Positions 23,601 to 31,329 of a stretch of DNA of 32,271 nt are shown here, one piece after another. Below the pieces are notes generated by a model that saw only the letters and a program-made list of their open reading frames with translations, made no database searches and had not been told where the DNA came from. The position numbers were made by a program, and so were the translations under genes. The stretch is from NCBI RefSeq assembly GCF_003003795.1, contig NZ_PVWK01000120.1, forward strand, positions 1 to 32,271, written 5' to 3'. Source of the stretch: Stenomitos frigidus ULC18 (GTDB lineage Bacteria; Cyanobacteriota; Cyanobacteriia; Leptolyngbyales; Leptolyngbyaceae). Within the stretch, counting starts at the first letter, position 1. Each line of letters starts with the position of its first letter.

Positions 23601-25118
23601 ATGGAAACCCAGGTCGTTCTTTACATTTATTCATTTCCTTCATATTTAAGAGAGCAACCGAGGGTAAAAATTGGTAGAACCTCTGGAAGTATTGATGCTG
23701 ATCCTACGGAATTGGCATGGCAGCGTATACGCGCACAGATCAGAACCTCGCATCCAGAAGAGCCTTATTTATTAGGTGCAATTAAAATTCCGGATGAGCG
23801 TGTAGAGTCAATAATTCATTTTCAGTTGACAGCGAAGGGATACCATGTCTCAGAGGCACCTGGTATTGAGTGGTTTAGGTTCCCTAGTCGACAAGAATTA
23901 CAAGATTTTGTAAATAAACTTTATCGTGCTGTAATTTTCGACGATTTCTCAGAACTGGTCGGGGGACGAAGAGATATTGAGGGAGACTCGTTTGAGTCTG
24001 TTGTTGCTGCATTTGGAGTGAAAAAGTTAAGCGGTAGCGAATTTAGACGTGAGACTGAGTTAGTTAGGATGCTTGATAGTGAACTATCTCCTCTCTATCC
24101 TGGTTTCCCTCAATGGCTAGACAGAACAATGAGCGATTCAAGTACTGTCTTCAATGTAGCTTACAGAGATAGACAAGCTATTGGCGTTGCAATTTGGAAA
24201 CCTAAAAGTCGTGGAATAGCTAAATTATCAACTCTCTATGTTTATCAAGATTTTCGACGCAGTGGTATTGGGAGAAACCTGATTTTAACCTGATTTGAAC
24301 AGTGGAAATCAGAGAGAATTAGAAGAGCTTTTGTTACTACAGCTAGAGTTGAGCTTATTCCATTCTTTGAACGTTATGGCTTTTGGGTAGAAGGTATAGG
24401 GCGTGAGATATACGAACGCGAAGGTCATCAACCAGAATGGTTTTTAACGAAGCTACTATTTTATGATCCTGATACAAACAATTTAGATGTTATAAATAAG
24501 GCGAAATATTTATTTCCATCGATTATTGGGTCTTCTTATGATCCTGAAGGTAGAAAGGAAGTCACACAGATTCAATACAACGATGCAACTATCGAGTTAC
24601 TAGACTCAGATGCAAATTCTGTTCATCGTTGCTCTTTTCATTCCTGGCTCAATCTGACATATCCCGCAGAATCAATCTATGCCCCTCGAACGGCTTACGT
24701 TATACCAATTCGTCCTCAGTTTCTAATTCAAATATTTCAAGCTGGCAAGACAGTTTATTACGGCAAGCCCACTTGTATTCAAGATGATATGAGAGGGGCA
24801 TCGATATTGTTTTATGCTAGCCGTCCTATATCTGGTGTTGTAGCGATCGCCAGAATCGTCAATCGATATATTGGAACACCTGCTCAACTCTACAGTGATT
24901 TAGGTGTAAGAGGCGTTCTTACATTAGAGCAGATTGGTGGAGAAGCACAGACTCGACATGCTGTTGAGTTTGACTTCCTCATGCCACTTCGTCAAGCAAT
25001 CAGTCGAAATGACTTATTAAGCAATGGTGTCCTGAATGGAACACCACAAACTATGCATAGTATTTCCTTAGAACGTTATGGAAGAGCCGTTGAACTTGGA
25101 GGTATTTATGCAGGATAA
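23601..25118 (+). pseudogene. GIY-YIG-like / GNAT / PUA-like fusion, interrupted by one in-frame TGA
   Basis: A single 505-codon frame runs from ATG 23601 to TAA 25118 except for TGA at 24291-24293 (codon 231). Residues 1-108 look like a T5orf172/MUG113-type GIY-YIG domain: LYIYSF, VKIGRTS (22-28), E69, H73, EWFRFP (90-95). Residues ~180-275 are a GNAT domain: RRSGIGRN acetyl-CoA loop just before the stop, then ELIPFFERYGF after it. The C-terminal third contains RGASILFYASRP and GVVAIARI, in the style of a PUA/ASCH-like fold. The stop falls in the helix after the acetyl-CoA loop, so the truncated 230-aa product would lack a full GNAT and the PUA-like part. The gene overlaps the next one by 11 bases. 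It is AT-rich, with one GCGATCGC at about 24843. Confidence 0.7.
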
Positions 25119-25605
25119 GCATATTAAGGCACTCAGTATCAAACAGGTTTATGCTGAACGTATTATTGCTGGCAACAAGAAGATTGAGTTAAGAAAGCGC
25201 CCAATCGGTATGGAATTAGGCGATCTTGTTCTTCTATATGAAACTACTCCTGATTCTGTTATAAAAGGAGGCTTTATAGCGGATAAGACTATATCTTTAT
25301 CTCCTTCTAAAATGTGGAACCAGTATCGTCACATTATGGGAGTAGACAAAGAGTTCTATGACGTTTATTTCGAGAGCTGCGAGTTTGCATACGGTACTTT
25401 AATACATCAAAGTTTTTCCTTCCCTGCACTGTCTCTAAAACAAATACAAAAACTTTGTTCGGGATTTGTACCACCGCAAGCCACAATCAACTGGCGTGAG
25501 GATTGGTACATTCAAGCTGAGTGGCTTGATGCACTTCATAAGGGAAGAAATCAATTGATGCAAGAGGAGCGATTGGGCGAACAGTTAAGTTTATTACTAC
25601 CTTAG
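25108..25605 (+). CDS. ASCH-domain protein
   Basis: 165 aa from ATG 25108, chosen because GGAGG at 25097-25101 is well placed; it overlaps the end of the preceding gene by 11 bases, so the two are probably translationally coupled. Residues 7-31, KALSIKQVYAERIIAG then IELRKR, followed by GDLVLLYET at 38-46, are the classic ASCH (PUA-superfamily) core, a small beta-barrel thought to bind RNA or modified nucleotides. The C-terminal half contains SLKQIQKLCSGFVPPQ and an aromatic WREDWYIQAEWL. Function unknown. The context (GNAT/PUA-like, HNH, kinase) suggests nucleic-acid recognition within a defence or modification module. Confidence 0.75.
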   Translation: MQDKHIKALSIKQVYAERIIAGNKKIELRKRPIGMELGDLVLLYETTPDSVIKGGFIADKTISLSPSKMWNQYRHIMGVDKEFYDVYFESCEFAYGTLIHQSFSFPALSLKQIQKLCSGFVPPQATINWREDWYIQAEWLDALHKGRNQLMQEERLGEQLSLLLP

Positions 25606-25663
25606 AATAGATTGGCTTAATCTGAACCTTTGATAATTAACCACCTGTCTACTCCAAATTCGT

Positions 25664-26455
25664 ATGCGATGTATTTTCTGCAAAAATTCTTCCGATAGCT
25701 CTCGTAGTGTAGAGCATATAATTCCTGAATCGCTTGGTAATACGAAGCAAGTTTTACCGCGCGGGGTTGTCTGCGACAAGTGCAACAATTATTTTGCCAG
25801 AAAAGTAGAAAAGCCTTTTCTGGACTCATCTGGTATTACAGAATTAAGAAGCTTTCAGTTCATTCCTAACAAGAGAGGTAATATACCTTTTACTGTAGGT
25901 TATATGAATGGTAAACATCCCGTGCAAGTTTCTCCGCAAGGAGAGGGCGACGTTAAAGCATTTATCAGAGTTGAGACAGAAGTTTTTAATAAAATTATCA
26001 ATGAAAAAAATGGTTTTCTGATTGTGCCTACTGGTAAGTTGCCTGAGCAAGCTAATTTGGTGTCACGATTCTTAGCAAAAGTTGCTGTAGAGGTACTTGC
26101 TCAGCGTCTTTTAAAGACTCTAGGAGGGCTTGATCATCTCATTGATGAACCTGACTTTGATCCTATTCGTAATTATGCTCGGTTAGGACAACCTCAAGAG
26201 TGGGCATACCATACAAGAACAATTTACAACGTTAATGACAAATGTATCGACCTCAGTGGAAAGTCGCATAAAGTGGTCTATGAGTACGATCTGCTTTTCA
26301 CACCGCATCAAGAAGGCTACTTGATTCTTGCACTCTTTGGTATAGAGTTAGCTATAAATATTGGAGGACCTGATGTAGATGGTTATATAGCGTGGCTGAC
26401 AGAAAATAACAAGGCTAGCCCTCTATATATAGGCAAGAATAAAGATGTTATTTGA
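25664..26455 (+). CDS. HNH endonuclease-type protein
   Basis: 263 aa. The N-terminus is a compact HNH with zinc-binding cysteines: C3xxC6, then VEHIIPESLGN (E17, H18), then VCDKCNNYF with C37xxC40 and N41. This is the HNH_5-like pattern of nucleases that cut DNA using a beta-beta-alpha metal site. Residues 60-263 are unrecognised and rich in beta strands and hydrophobic segments; they may hold target recognition. Unlike EVE-HNH restriction enzymes, the PUA-type domain is in the neighbouring gene. The gene is 58 bases after the ASCH gene on the same strand; no good ribosome site precedes ATG 25664. AT-rich. Confidence 0.78.
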   Translation: MRCIFCKNSSDSSRSVEHIIPESLGNTKQVLPRGVVCDKCNNYFARKVEKPFLDSSGITELRSFQFIPNKRGNIPFTVGYMNGKHPVQVSPQGEGDVKAFIRVETEVFNKIINEKNGFLIVPTGKLPEQANLVSRFLAKVAVEVLAQRLLKTLGGLDHLIDEPDFDPIRNYARLGQPQEWAYHTRTIYNVNDKCIDLSGKSHKVVYEYDLLFTPHQEGYLILALFGIELAINIGGPDVDGYIAWLTENNKASPLYIGKNKDVI

Positions 26456-26488
26456 TCAATTCAAAAGCCTATCAAGAAAATAAATTAT

Positions 26489-27025
26489 ATGAGGCAACGT
26501 AGAATAATTTTTGTCGCCGGAGTACATGGCGTTGGTAAAACAACACTTTGCAATAATCTAGTGGCTAGATTTAGCATTGAACATTTTTCAGCGAGTAATT
26601 TGATTGCCAAAGAGAAAGAAGAGGAGCATCTTCGGAGTAAACAAGTTGAAAATATAGCTGGGAATCAAGACTATCTGGTAGTAGCGTTAAATAAATACTT
26701 GAATAGTACAAATTGGTACTTACTCGATGGACATTTCTGTCTTTTAAACAAGGATAATGAAATCACTAGAATTCCGTACTCAACTTATGAGGGCATTGCC
26801 CCTAGCGCAATTCTTGTCTTGATTGACAAACCTGAAAATATTTATGCTCGTTTAAATTCAAGGGATAGTATCAGACACGATTTGTCCTTGTTGGAGTCTT
26901 TTCAGGAACAGGAAATCCTTTATGCTGAATACATTAGGGATGAATTAAGCATTCCTTATTTAATGAGTAATCCCACTGAGGACAAAGACGAGATATTCAC
27001 TTTTATTGAAAGTTTATTAGTTTAG
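26489..27025 (+). CDS. P-loop nucleoside/nucleotide kinase-like ATPase
   Basis: 178 aa. The Walker A motif is GVHGVGKTT (11-19), close to the GxxGxGKT of archaeal-type adenylate kinases and AAA_18-like kinases. LLDGHF (78-83) could be the Walker B-like strand, and ILVLIDKPENIYARLNSRDS (108-127) matches the strand plus arginine-bearing lid region of nucleotide kinases. Substrate unknown; a nucleotide kinase or RNA/DNA end kinase would fit. It is the last gene of the block, 33 bases after the HNH gene, and is followed after about 45 bases by the attC-like palindrome. AT-rich. Confidence 0.75.
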   Translation: MRQRRIIFVAGVHGVGKTTLCNNLVARFSIEHFSASNLIAKEKEEEHLRSKQVENIAGNQDYLVVALNKYLNSTNWYLLDGHFCLLNKDNEITRIPYSTYEGIAPSAILVLIDKPENIYARLNSRDSIRHDLSLLESFQEQEILYAEYIRDELSIPYLMSNPTEDKDEIFTFIESLLV

Positions 27026-27068
27026 ACATAAACAGGGCTGGAATAATGATGCAAGCTCTTACCGAACG

Positions 27069-27155
27069 GTCTAACAATTCCGTTGCACCCGACCGTATCA
27101 AGTCGGCTGGTTGAGTTCGAGAGTTTGTTTGCGCGGGTGAACGGAGCCGTTAGTT
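27069..27155 (+). other. attC-like imperfect palindrome (right)
   Basis: The site opens GTCTAAC (fits RYYYAAC) and closes GTTAGTT (most of GTTRRRY). The outer arms CTAAC-x3-TCCGTT-G-CACCCG and CGGGTG-AACGGA-x3-GTTAG pair fully apart from three internal mismatches and one extra G in the left arm, like the extrahelical base of integron attC sites. About 40 bases lie between the arms. It directly follows the last gene of the four-gene block on the same strand. Confidence 0.65.
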
Positions 27156-27265
27156 TCTTTGAAATTGCGTTGGAAAGACGATCGCAAACACGCTACCCTC
27201 ATCTAGTTGCGATACCGTAAGGTTGCCGTCCATGCCTTCGACCAGTGTTTCACGATCGCCAAGCC
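27150..27265 (-). pseudogene. Histidine kinase C-terminal remnant with frameshift
   Basis: On the minus strand GLAIVKH (the G2-box end of a HATPase domain) is followed, after loss of one base, by LVEGMDGNLTVSQLDEG and SVFAIVFPTQFQRN, then TAA at 27152-27150. These are the last ~38 residues of a sensor histidine kinase; nothing recognisable lies upstream of GLAIVKH. The stop overlaps the GTTAG end of the attC-like site, so the four-gene block appears to abut, or to have inserted at, the end of an old kinase gene. Confidence 0.65.
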
Positions 27266-27344
27266 TCATTCATCTCCTCCAATCAACCAGGTATGCACTT
27301 CATCGACTCGATCATCTTATTCGTTCCATTCAATGAGCCGTTGA

Positions 27345-28040
27345 TCACTTCGTTAACATTGACTCTGTTGCCGTAGGGCTGGCGATAGCAGGCAAATGTC
27401 CAGTTTTGACATAGATGAGACAGCCTGAGTGACTAAATGGGGTGTGCCGACTCCCACTCGGATTGCGTAGCCAGGAGCCTTTGGGATAAGAACCAAATTC
27501 ATCTTCAAATGTGCCCTCTAAAACAAAAATCTCTTCACCCCCACCATGACGATGCGGCTGAAACTGAGTACCAGGTGCCCACTGCACCAGGGCTATATGC
27601 TCTGTGCCATAGGTATGGAGCGGCAGCACCCGTAAACCCTCGACTAAACCAGGTCGCCAGACAGCCTGAGTGGTATAAATGACCACTCGCTGCTGATCCT
27701 GAGGATGCATTTGCCACAGCTTCACCAAAATCGTGCAGCCATCGCTGCTAAACGGCGTATGCGTTGATCCGACAGGATTACGGATATAGGTGCCAGCAGG
27801 GTAATCGCCCTGTTCATCCGAAAAAACGCCGTCTAAGACGAGAAACTCTTCCCCACCGCCGTGAGTATGTGCCGAGAAATGGCTGTCGGGCGCATAACGG
27901 ACGATCGAAGTTGCCCGTGCCACTTCTTCGCCATCCCGCTCCAGCATGCGTCGCTGCACACCTGGCATTGGAGAGTCCACCCAGGGCAGAGCCTCACTCA
28001 ATACCACTACTCGTTGACTAAAATCGGCGTAGAGTTTCAT
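27345..28040 (-). CDS. Bicupin, ChrR-like cupin protein
   Basis: 231 aa with two tandem cupin domains of the ChrR-like (cupin_7) type. Domain 1: HTHGGGEEFLVLDG with H58, H60, E64 and later H94 (GSTHTPF). Domain 2: HRHGGGEEIFVLEG with H163, H165, E169 and H199 (GSRHTPF). Both repeats keep the full His-His-Glu-His metal set and the YxxGxxxRNPxGSxHTPF strand, so each should bind a metal such as Zn, Fe or Mn. There is no N-terminal anti-sigma zinc domain as in ChrR, so it may be a small-molecule dioxygenase or a stress protein. It lies 229 bases downstream of the TetR gene on the same strand. Confidence 0.85.
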   Translation of the reverse strand: MKLYADFSQRVVVLSEALPWVDSPMPGVQRRMLERDGEEVARATSIVRYAPDSHFSAHTHGGGEEFLVLDGVFSDEQGDYPAGTYIRNPVGSTHTPFSSDGCTILVKLWQMHPQDQQRVVIYTTQAVWRPGLVEGLRVLPLHTYGTEHIALVQWAPGTQFQPHRHGGGEEIFVLEGTFEDEFGSYPKGSWLRNPSGSRHTPFSHSGCLIYVKTGHLPAIASPTATESMLTK

Positions 28041-28269
28041 GATTATTTTCCATACCTTGCTTCATTATTTCCTACCAGGTGCCTGTGTGATTAACGACGG
28101 GTGAGCCTTTGGGGCTAACCAGCTTAGGGGAACTACATTCCACCCGCTATCCTTGCTAGTCTGACAACCGCTTCACACAAGTGCATTGCCTATCCTAAGT
28201 GTCAATCATGGTTAGCGTTGGTTTCACAGCGGCGCTCGAACGAAAAAAGCTGCCCTTGACGACGCACAC

Positions 28270-28818
28270 TCACTCATGGCGCAGTAACCTTTCTGGGCTT
28301 TGTTTCAATAGTCGTTCAAACGTGGCTGTACTATTCAATCCTCGTGTGAGCACGAGCGCCCCTTGAATTTGTACAAGCGCCTCTTCAGCCCGTTGATGGG
28401 CAATCGTGGGTGTAATGCCTGCCTCAACGAGCACGGCTGCCAAACGATCAATCCAAAGCTTCAGTGCTTGCTCCACACGCGCTTGAAACAGTTCGTGTGC
28501 CTCCCCCATGCTGAAAAGCGCCAAGAGACAATCTTGCTGCCCATGTTGATAAAACGCATCAATGTTTTGATTCATCGCACGAAGGCGCTCAATGGGTGGG
28601 CGATCGCTGTCTAACGGCGCAAGCAACTGCTCCTTTAAAGCCTGTGTAATGTAATCCAGTACTACCGTTGCCATCTCCTCTTTCCCGTTTGGGAAGTAGT
28701 GATAGAGACTGGCTCGCTTCAACCCAGTCGCTTCCGAAAAGCGGGTAATGCTGGCGCCTTCGTAACCATAGCGCTGAAAAACTCCCATCAACTGGGGAAT
28801 AACTTCTGCTTTTGTCAT
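28270..28818 (-). CDS. TetR/AcrR-family repressor
   Basis: 182 aa. N-terminal HTH: GASITRFSEATGLKRASLYHYF (about 21-42) with the TetR-typical YHYFPNGKEEM following. The C-terminal domain is all-helical with a C-terminal segment like that of AefR/YxaF regulators. It is divergent from the SDR operon. Two near-identical 16-bp palindromes lie in the shared intergenic region and overlap the SDR promoter, so it very likely represses the SDR-hydrolase-DUF1330-MOSC operon and probably itself. The inducer is unknown; the regulated genes suggest an electrophile or xenobiotic. Confidence 0.92.
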   Translation of the reverse strand: MTKAEVIPQLMGVFQRYGYEGASITRFSEATGLKRASLYHYFPNGKEEMATVVLDYITQALKEQLLAPLDSDRPPIERLRAMNQNIDAFYQHGQQDCLLALFSMGEAHELFQARVEQALKLWIDRLAAVLVEAGITPTIAHQRAEEALVQIQGALVLTRGLNSTATFERLLKQSPERLLRHE

Positions 28819-28850
28819 GGGCTGCCCTCAAAGAAGTTTTGCGTTCCTAC

Positions 28851-28879
28851 TTGACAGTATACCAAACGTTCGGTAATTT
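28851..28879 (+). promoter_or_regulatory. Sigma70-type promoter of the SDR operon
   Basis: TTGACA (28851-28856) and TAATTT (28874-28879) are 17 bases apart. Operator 1 fills the spacer and operator 2 covers the expected start site near 28886. On the other strand TATACT (28861-28856) could be the -10 of the TetR gene, without a good -35. Confidence 0.65.
28860..28875. promoter_or_regulatory. TetR operator 1
   Basis: TACCAAACGTTCGGTA is a near-perfect 16-bp palindrome lying between the -35 and -10 boxes. It is the reverse complement of operator 2 (TACCGAACGTTTGGTA) and typical in size for a TetR-family dimer. Confidence 0.8.
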
Positions 28880-28886
28880 AGATTTA

Positions 28887-28902
28887 TACCGAACGTTTGG
28901 TA
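28887..28902. promoter_or_regulatory. TetR operator 2
   Basis: TACCGAACGTTTGGTA is the exact reverse complement of operator 1. Its centre is 27 bases from that of operator 1, about 2.5 helical turns, at the expected transcription start. Confidence 0.8.
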
Positions 28903-28942
28903 AAGACGGAGCGGAGCGCCACAACCCACAAGGAGTAAATTG

Positions 28943-29782
28943 ATGAAAGCCGCATTTAAAGCACGCTTGGCAGTGATTACCGGAGCATCAGGCGGCATTG
29001 GTTATGCCTTTGCCAAATTGCTAGCAAAGCAAGGTGCAAGATTGGTATTGGTTGCCAGAGACGTGAGGCAACTGGAAAGCGTTAAGCAAGAACTGACACC
29101 GCTCACAGACTACATTCAGGTGATTGGTACCGATTTGTCTAACGCTGAAGCTTGCGACGAGTTAATTCACCAATTAGAGCGGTTGCCCTATCCCGTTGAA
29201 GTTTTGATCAACAATGCTGGCGTTGGTGCCTCTGGCTATACGGTTGATCAACCCTGGTCGCGGCTGCATGACATGTGTCAACTCAACATGGTGAGTCTGA
29301 CTCATCTGAGTCACTGGGCGGCTGGCTACATGAAAAGTCGCCGCACGGGCTACATTCTCAATGTGTCTGCTGTCTTGGCTTGCGAACCAGTGCCCTTTTT
29401 TGGGGTTTACAGCGCCACCAAGGCGTTTGTCACCAACTTTTCCATCGCCCTTTATCAGGAGATGAAACGCTTCAACGTCGTCGTTTCCTGTCTACACCCA
29501 CCCTCAACGGCGACGGCGTTTGGGCAAGAAGCGGAAATTCTCAATTCTCGTGCGCTTCAGCTCTTCAATCTACTGCATTCCACATTAAGTGCGGAACAGG
29601 TCGCCAGGGTTGGGCTGCGCGGTTTGGCAGCTCGCCGACCCAGTGTAGTAGCAGGTCTCCTGGGCAAGGTGATCTATGCGTCTGCGGCGTTCACTCCCAG
29701 ATTCTTGGGTCTCTGGCTGATGGAGTTTCTGTTCAAAACCAAGCAAACCGCAGCTCGCCCAATGGGTTTGAGAAGCATCTGA
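28943..29782 (+). CDS. Short-chain dehydrogenase/reductase (SDR)
   Basis: 279 aa from ATG 28943, with AAGGAG at 28930-28935; the TTG three bases earlier is not needed. Classical SDR: TGASGGIG (13-20) for NAD(P), NNAG (90-93), catalytic S142 (LNVSAVLA), Y156 and K160 (YSATK). R39 after the second strand (LVLVARD) suggests NADP(H). The sequence resembles the YqjQ/DltE-like short-chain reductases with a C-terminal hydrophobic extension. Substrate unknown. First gene of the TetR-controlled operon. Confidence 0.9.
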   Translation: MKAAFKARLAVITGASGGIGYAFAKLLAKQGARLVLVARDVRQLESVKQELTPLTDYIQVIGTDLSNAEACDELIHQLERLPYPVEVLINNAGVGASGYTVDQPWSRLHDMCQLNMVSLTHLSHWAAGYMKSRRTGYILNVSAVLACEPVPFFGVYSATKAFVTNFSIALYQEMKRFNVVVSCLHPPSTATAFGQEAEILNSRALQLFNLLHSTLSAEQVARVGLRGLAARRPSVVAGLLGKVIYASAAFTPRFLGLWLMEFLFKTKQTAARPMGLRSI

Positions 29783-29901
29783 GACCAAAAGGGTGTGGTG
29801 CATTGCAGCAAATTAAGGCATCACGGTCAAGCGTTTTCAACCTGCCTTGAAAGGCAAATTCTGTTCAAAACACACATGTTCACAACACAAGGAGCAAGAT
29901 C

Positions 29902-30759
29902 ATGACGACCTACAACACCATTTCGATTGACGGCTTGAATATCTTCTACCGCGAAGCAGGTTCAAAGGAGAATCCGACGATCGTGCTACTGCATGGCTAT
30001 CCGGCTTCATCACACATGTATCGAGAATTGATCACCGAGCTATCTGATCAATTTCATCTGATTGCGCCCGATTACCCCGGTTTTGGCAACAGCGATACAC
30101 CGCCAATTGATCAATTTGAATACAGCTTTGATCATCTCGCTGACATTACTGAGCATTTCCTCCAGGCTTTGGGATTAACTCGCTTCAGCTTGTATGTTCA
30201 GGATTACGGCGCACCCGTTGGGTTTCGGATTGCCACCCGTCATCCTGAATGGATTCAAGCGTTGATTGTGCAGAATGGCAATGCCTATGAAGAAGGCTTA
30301 ACTCCTGCATGGCAAGCCTTTCGTGATCTATGGAGCGATCGCTCAGCAGCCACCGAAGCCCCAGTGCGCGCTTTCCTCAAGCGGGATACAACGATTTTCT
30401 TCTACACGGCTGGGGTGCGCGATCGCCAAAATATCAACCCCGACAACTGGAATCTCGATCAATCCTTCCTGGATCGTCCAGAAAATGCGGCGGCTCAACT
30501 GGAACTGTTCTACAACTACCGGGCAAATCTGGAGCAGTATCCCCAGTGGCATGAGTACTTCCACACCCACCAACCACCAACCCTGATTGTTTGGGGCAAA
30601 AATGATCCGTTTTTTGGTCCAGAGGGTGCCCATGCCTTTCAGCGGGATCTGAAAACGATTGAGGTGCATCTCCTCGATACGGGGCATTTTGTCCTGGATG
30701 AAGAGGGCGAGGCGATCGCCGCTCACATCCGCCGTTTTCTTCCTGCTCACCTTGCCTAG
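29902..30759 (+). CDS. Alpha/beta hydrolase, epoxide hydrolase/haloalkane dehalogenase-like
   Basis: 285 aa. Oxyanion motif HGYPASS (31-37) and PGFGNSD (59-65). The nucleophile elbow reads VQDYGAPVG, giving Asp (D101) rather than Ser, with D235 (GKNDPFFG) and H262 (DTGHF) completing a catalytic set. An Asp nucleophile is the mark of epoxide hydrolases and haloalkane dehalogenases, so C-O or C-halogen hydrolysis is expected rather than ester cleavage. The start is supported by AAGGAG at 29889-29894. Second gene of the operon, 119 bases after the SDR. Confidence 0.88.
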   Translation: MTTYNTISIDGLNIFYREAGSKENPTIVLLHGYPASSHMYRELITELSDQFHLIAPDYPGFGNSDTPPIDQFEYSFDHLADITEHFLQALGLTRFSLYVQDYGAPVGFRIATRHPEWIQALIVQNGNAYEEGLTPAWQAFRDLWSDRSAATEAPVRAFLKRDTTIFFYTAGVRDRQNINPDNWNLDQSFLDRPENAAAQLELFYNYRANLEQYPQWHEYFHTHQPPTLIVWGKNDPFFGPEGAHAFQRDLKTIEVHLLDTGHFVLDEEGEAIAAHIRRFLPAHLA

Positions 30760-30886
30760 TCCATGAGCACCTGGCAACCTGCTTCGTCAAGCTAGTTTCG
30801 ACAAAGTCGGTTGCTAAGGTCGCCTTTTCCACCCTTGCTTTAGGCACTTTTTCCGCTATTGGTTTAGATCTGAAGGAGACACACAC

Positions 30887-31177
30887 ATGACCGTTTACTT
30901 TGTCGTTTCGCTCAAAATTACCGATGCCGATCGCTTCATGGCGTACTTTCAGGCGGTGATGCCGCTGATTAACCAGCGTGGCGGACGCTTGCTCGCTCAA
31001 GGAACTCCCGAAGTGATCGAAGGCAGCGCTACAGCCTTGCAATCAGCAATCTTTGCATGGCCGTCGCGTCAAACCTTTCTCGACTACTGGCATTCCAATG
31101 AGTACGCTGCTATCAAAAAATTGCGCGAAGGTGCGGTAGAGTTTCAGGGAGTCATCGTTGAAGGGGTTGCTCAATGA
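30887..31177 (+). CDS. DUF1330-like dimeric alpha-beta barrel protein
   Basis: 96 aa. VYFVVSLKITDADRFMAYF at the start, a central GGRLLAQGTPEVIEG and FAWPSRQTFLDYWHSNEYAAIKKLR near the end are the DUF1330 (ferredoxin-like, dimeric alpha/beta barrel) pattern. Biochemical function unknown. GAAGGAG is placed well before the ATG. Its TGA overlaps the ATG of the MOSC gene (ATGA), so the two were translated together before the transposon insertion. Confidence 0.85.
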   Translation: MTVYFVVSLKITDADRFMAYFQAVMPLINQRGGRLLAQGTPEVIEGSATALQSAIFAWPSRQTFLDYWHSNEYAAIKKLREGAVEFQGVIVEGVAQ

Positions 31178-31329
31178 AACTAATTTCTGTTTGCGTGGGC
31201 GTGCCGCGTGAAGTGAGTTGGAAAGGAAAGCCTGTCATGACTGGCATCTTTAAGCAACCAGTCGAGGGACGAGTCGTGATGCGATCGCTCAATCTAGAGG
31301 GCGATCAACAAGCGGATCTGACTGTTCAT
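31174..31329 (+). pseudogene. MOSC-domain protein, 5' part, cut by Tn3-family insertion
   Basis: The first 52 codons read like the start of YiiM-type MOSC proteins (VGVPREVSWKGKPVMTGIFK, then EGRVVMRSLNLEGDQQADLTVHG). MOSC domains bind a molybdenum-sulfur group and reduce N-hydroxylated compounds. At 31330 the sequence changes to GGGGTACGAC, a Tn3-type inverted end; the frame runs on to 31500 but that part is transposon sequence. The 3' half should lie beyond the other transposon end, outside this window. Confidence 0.8.
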
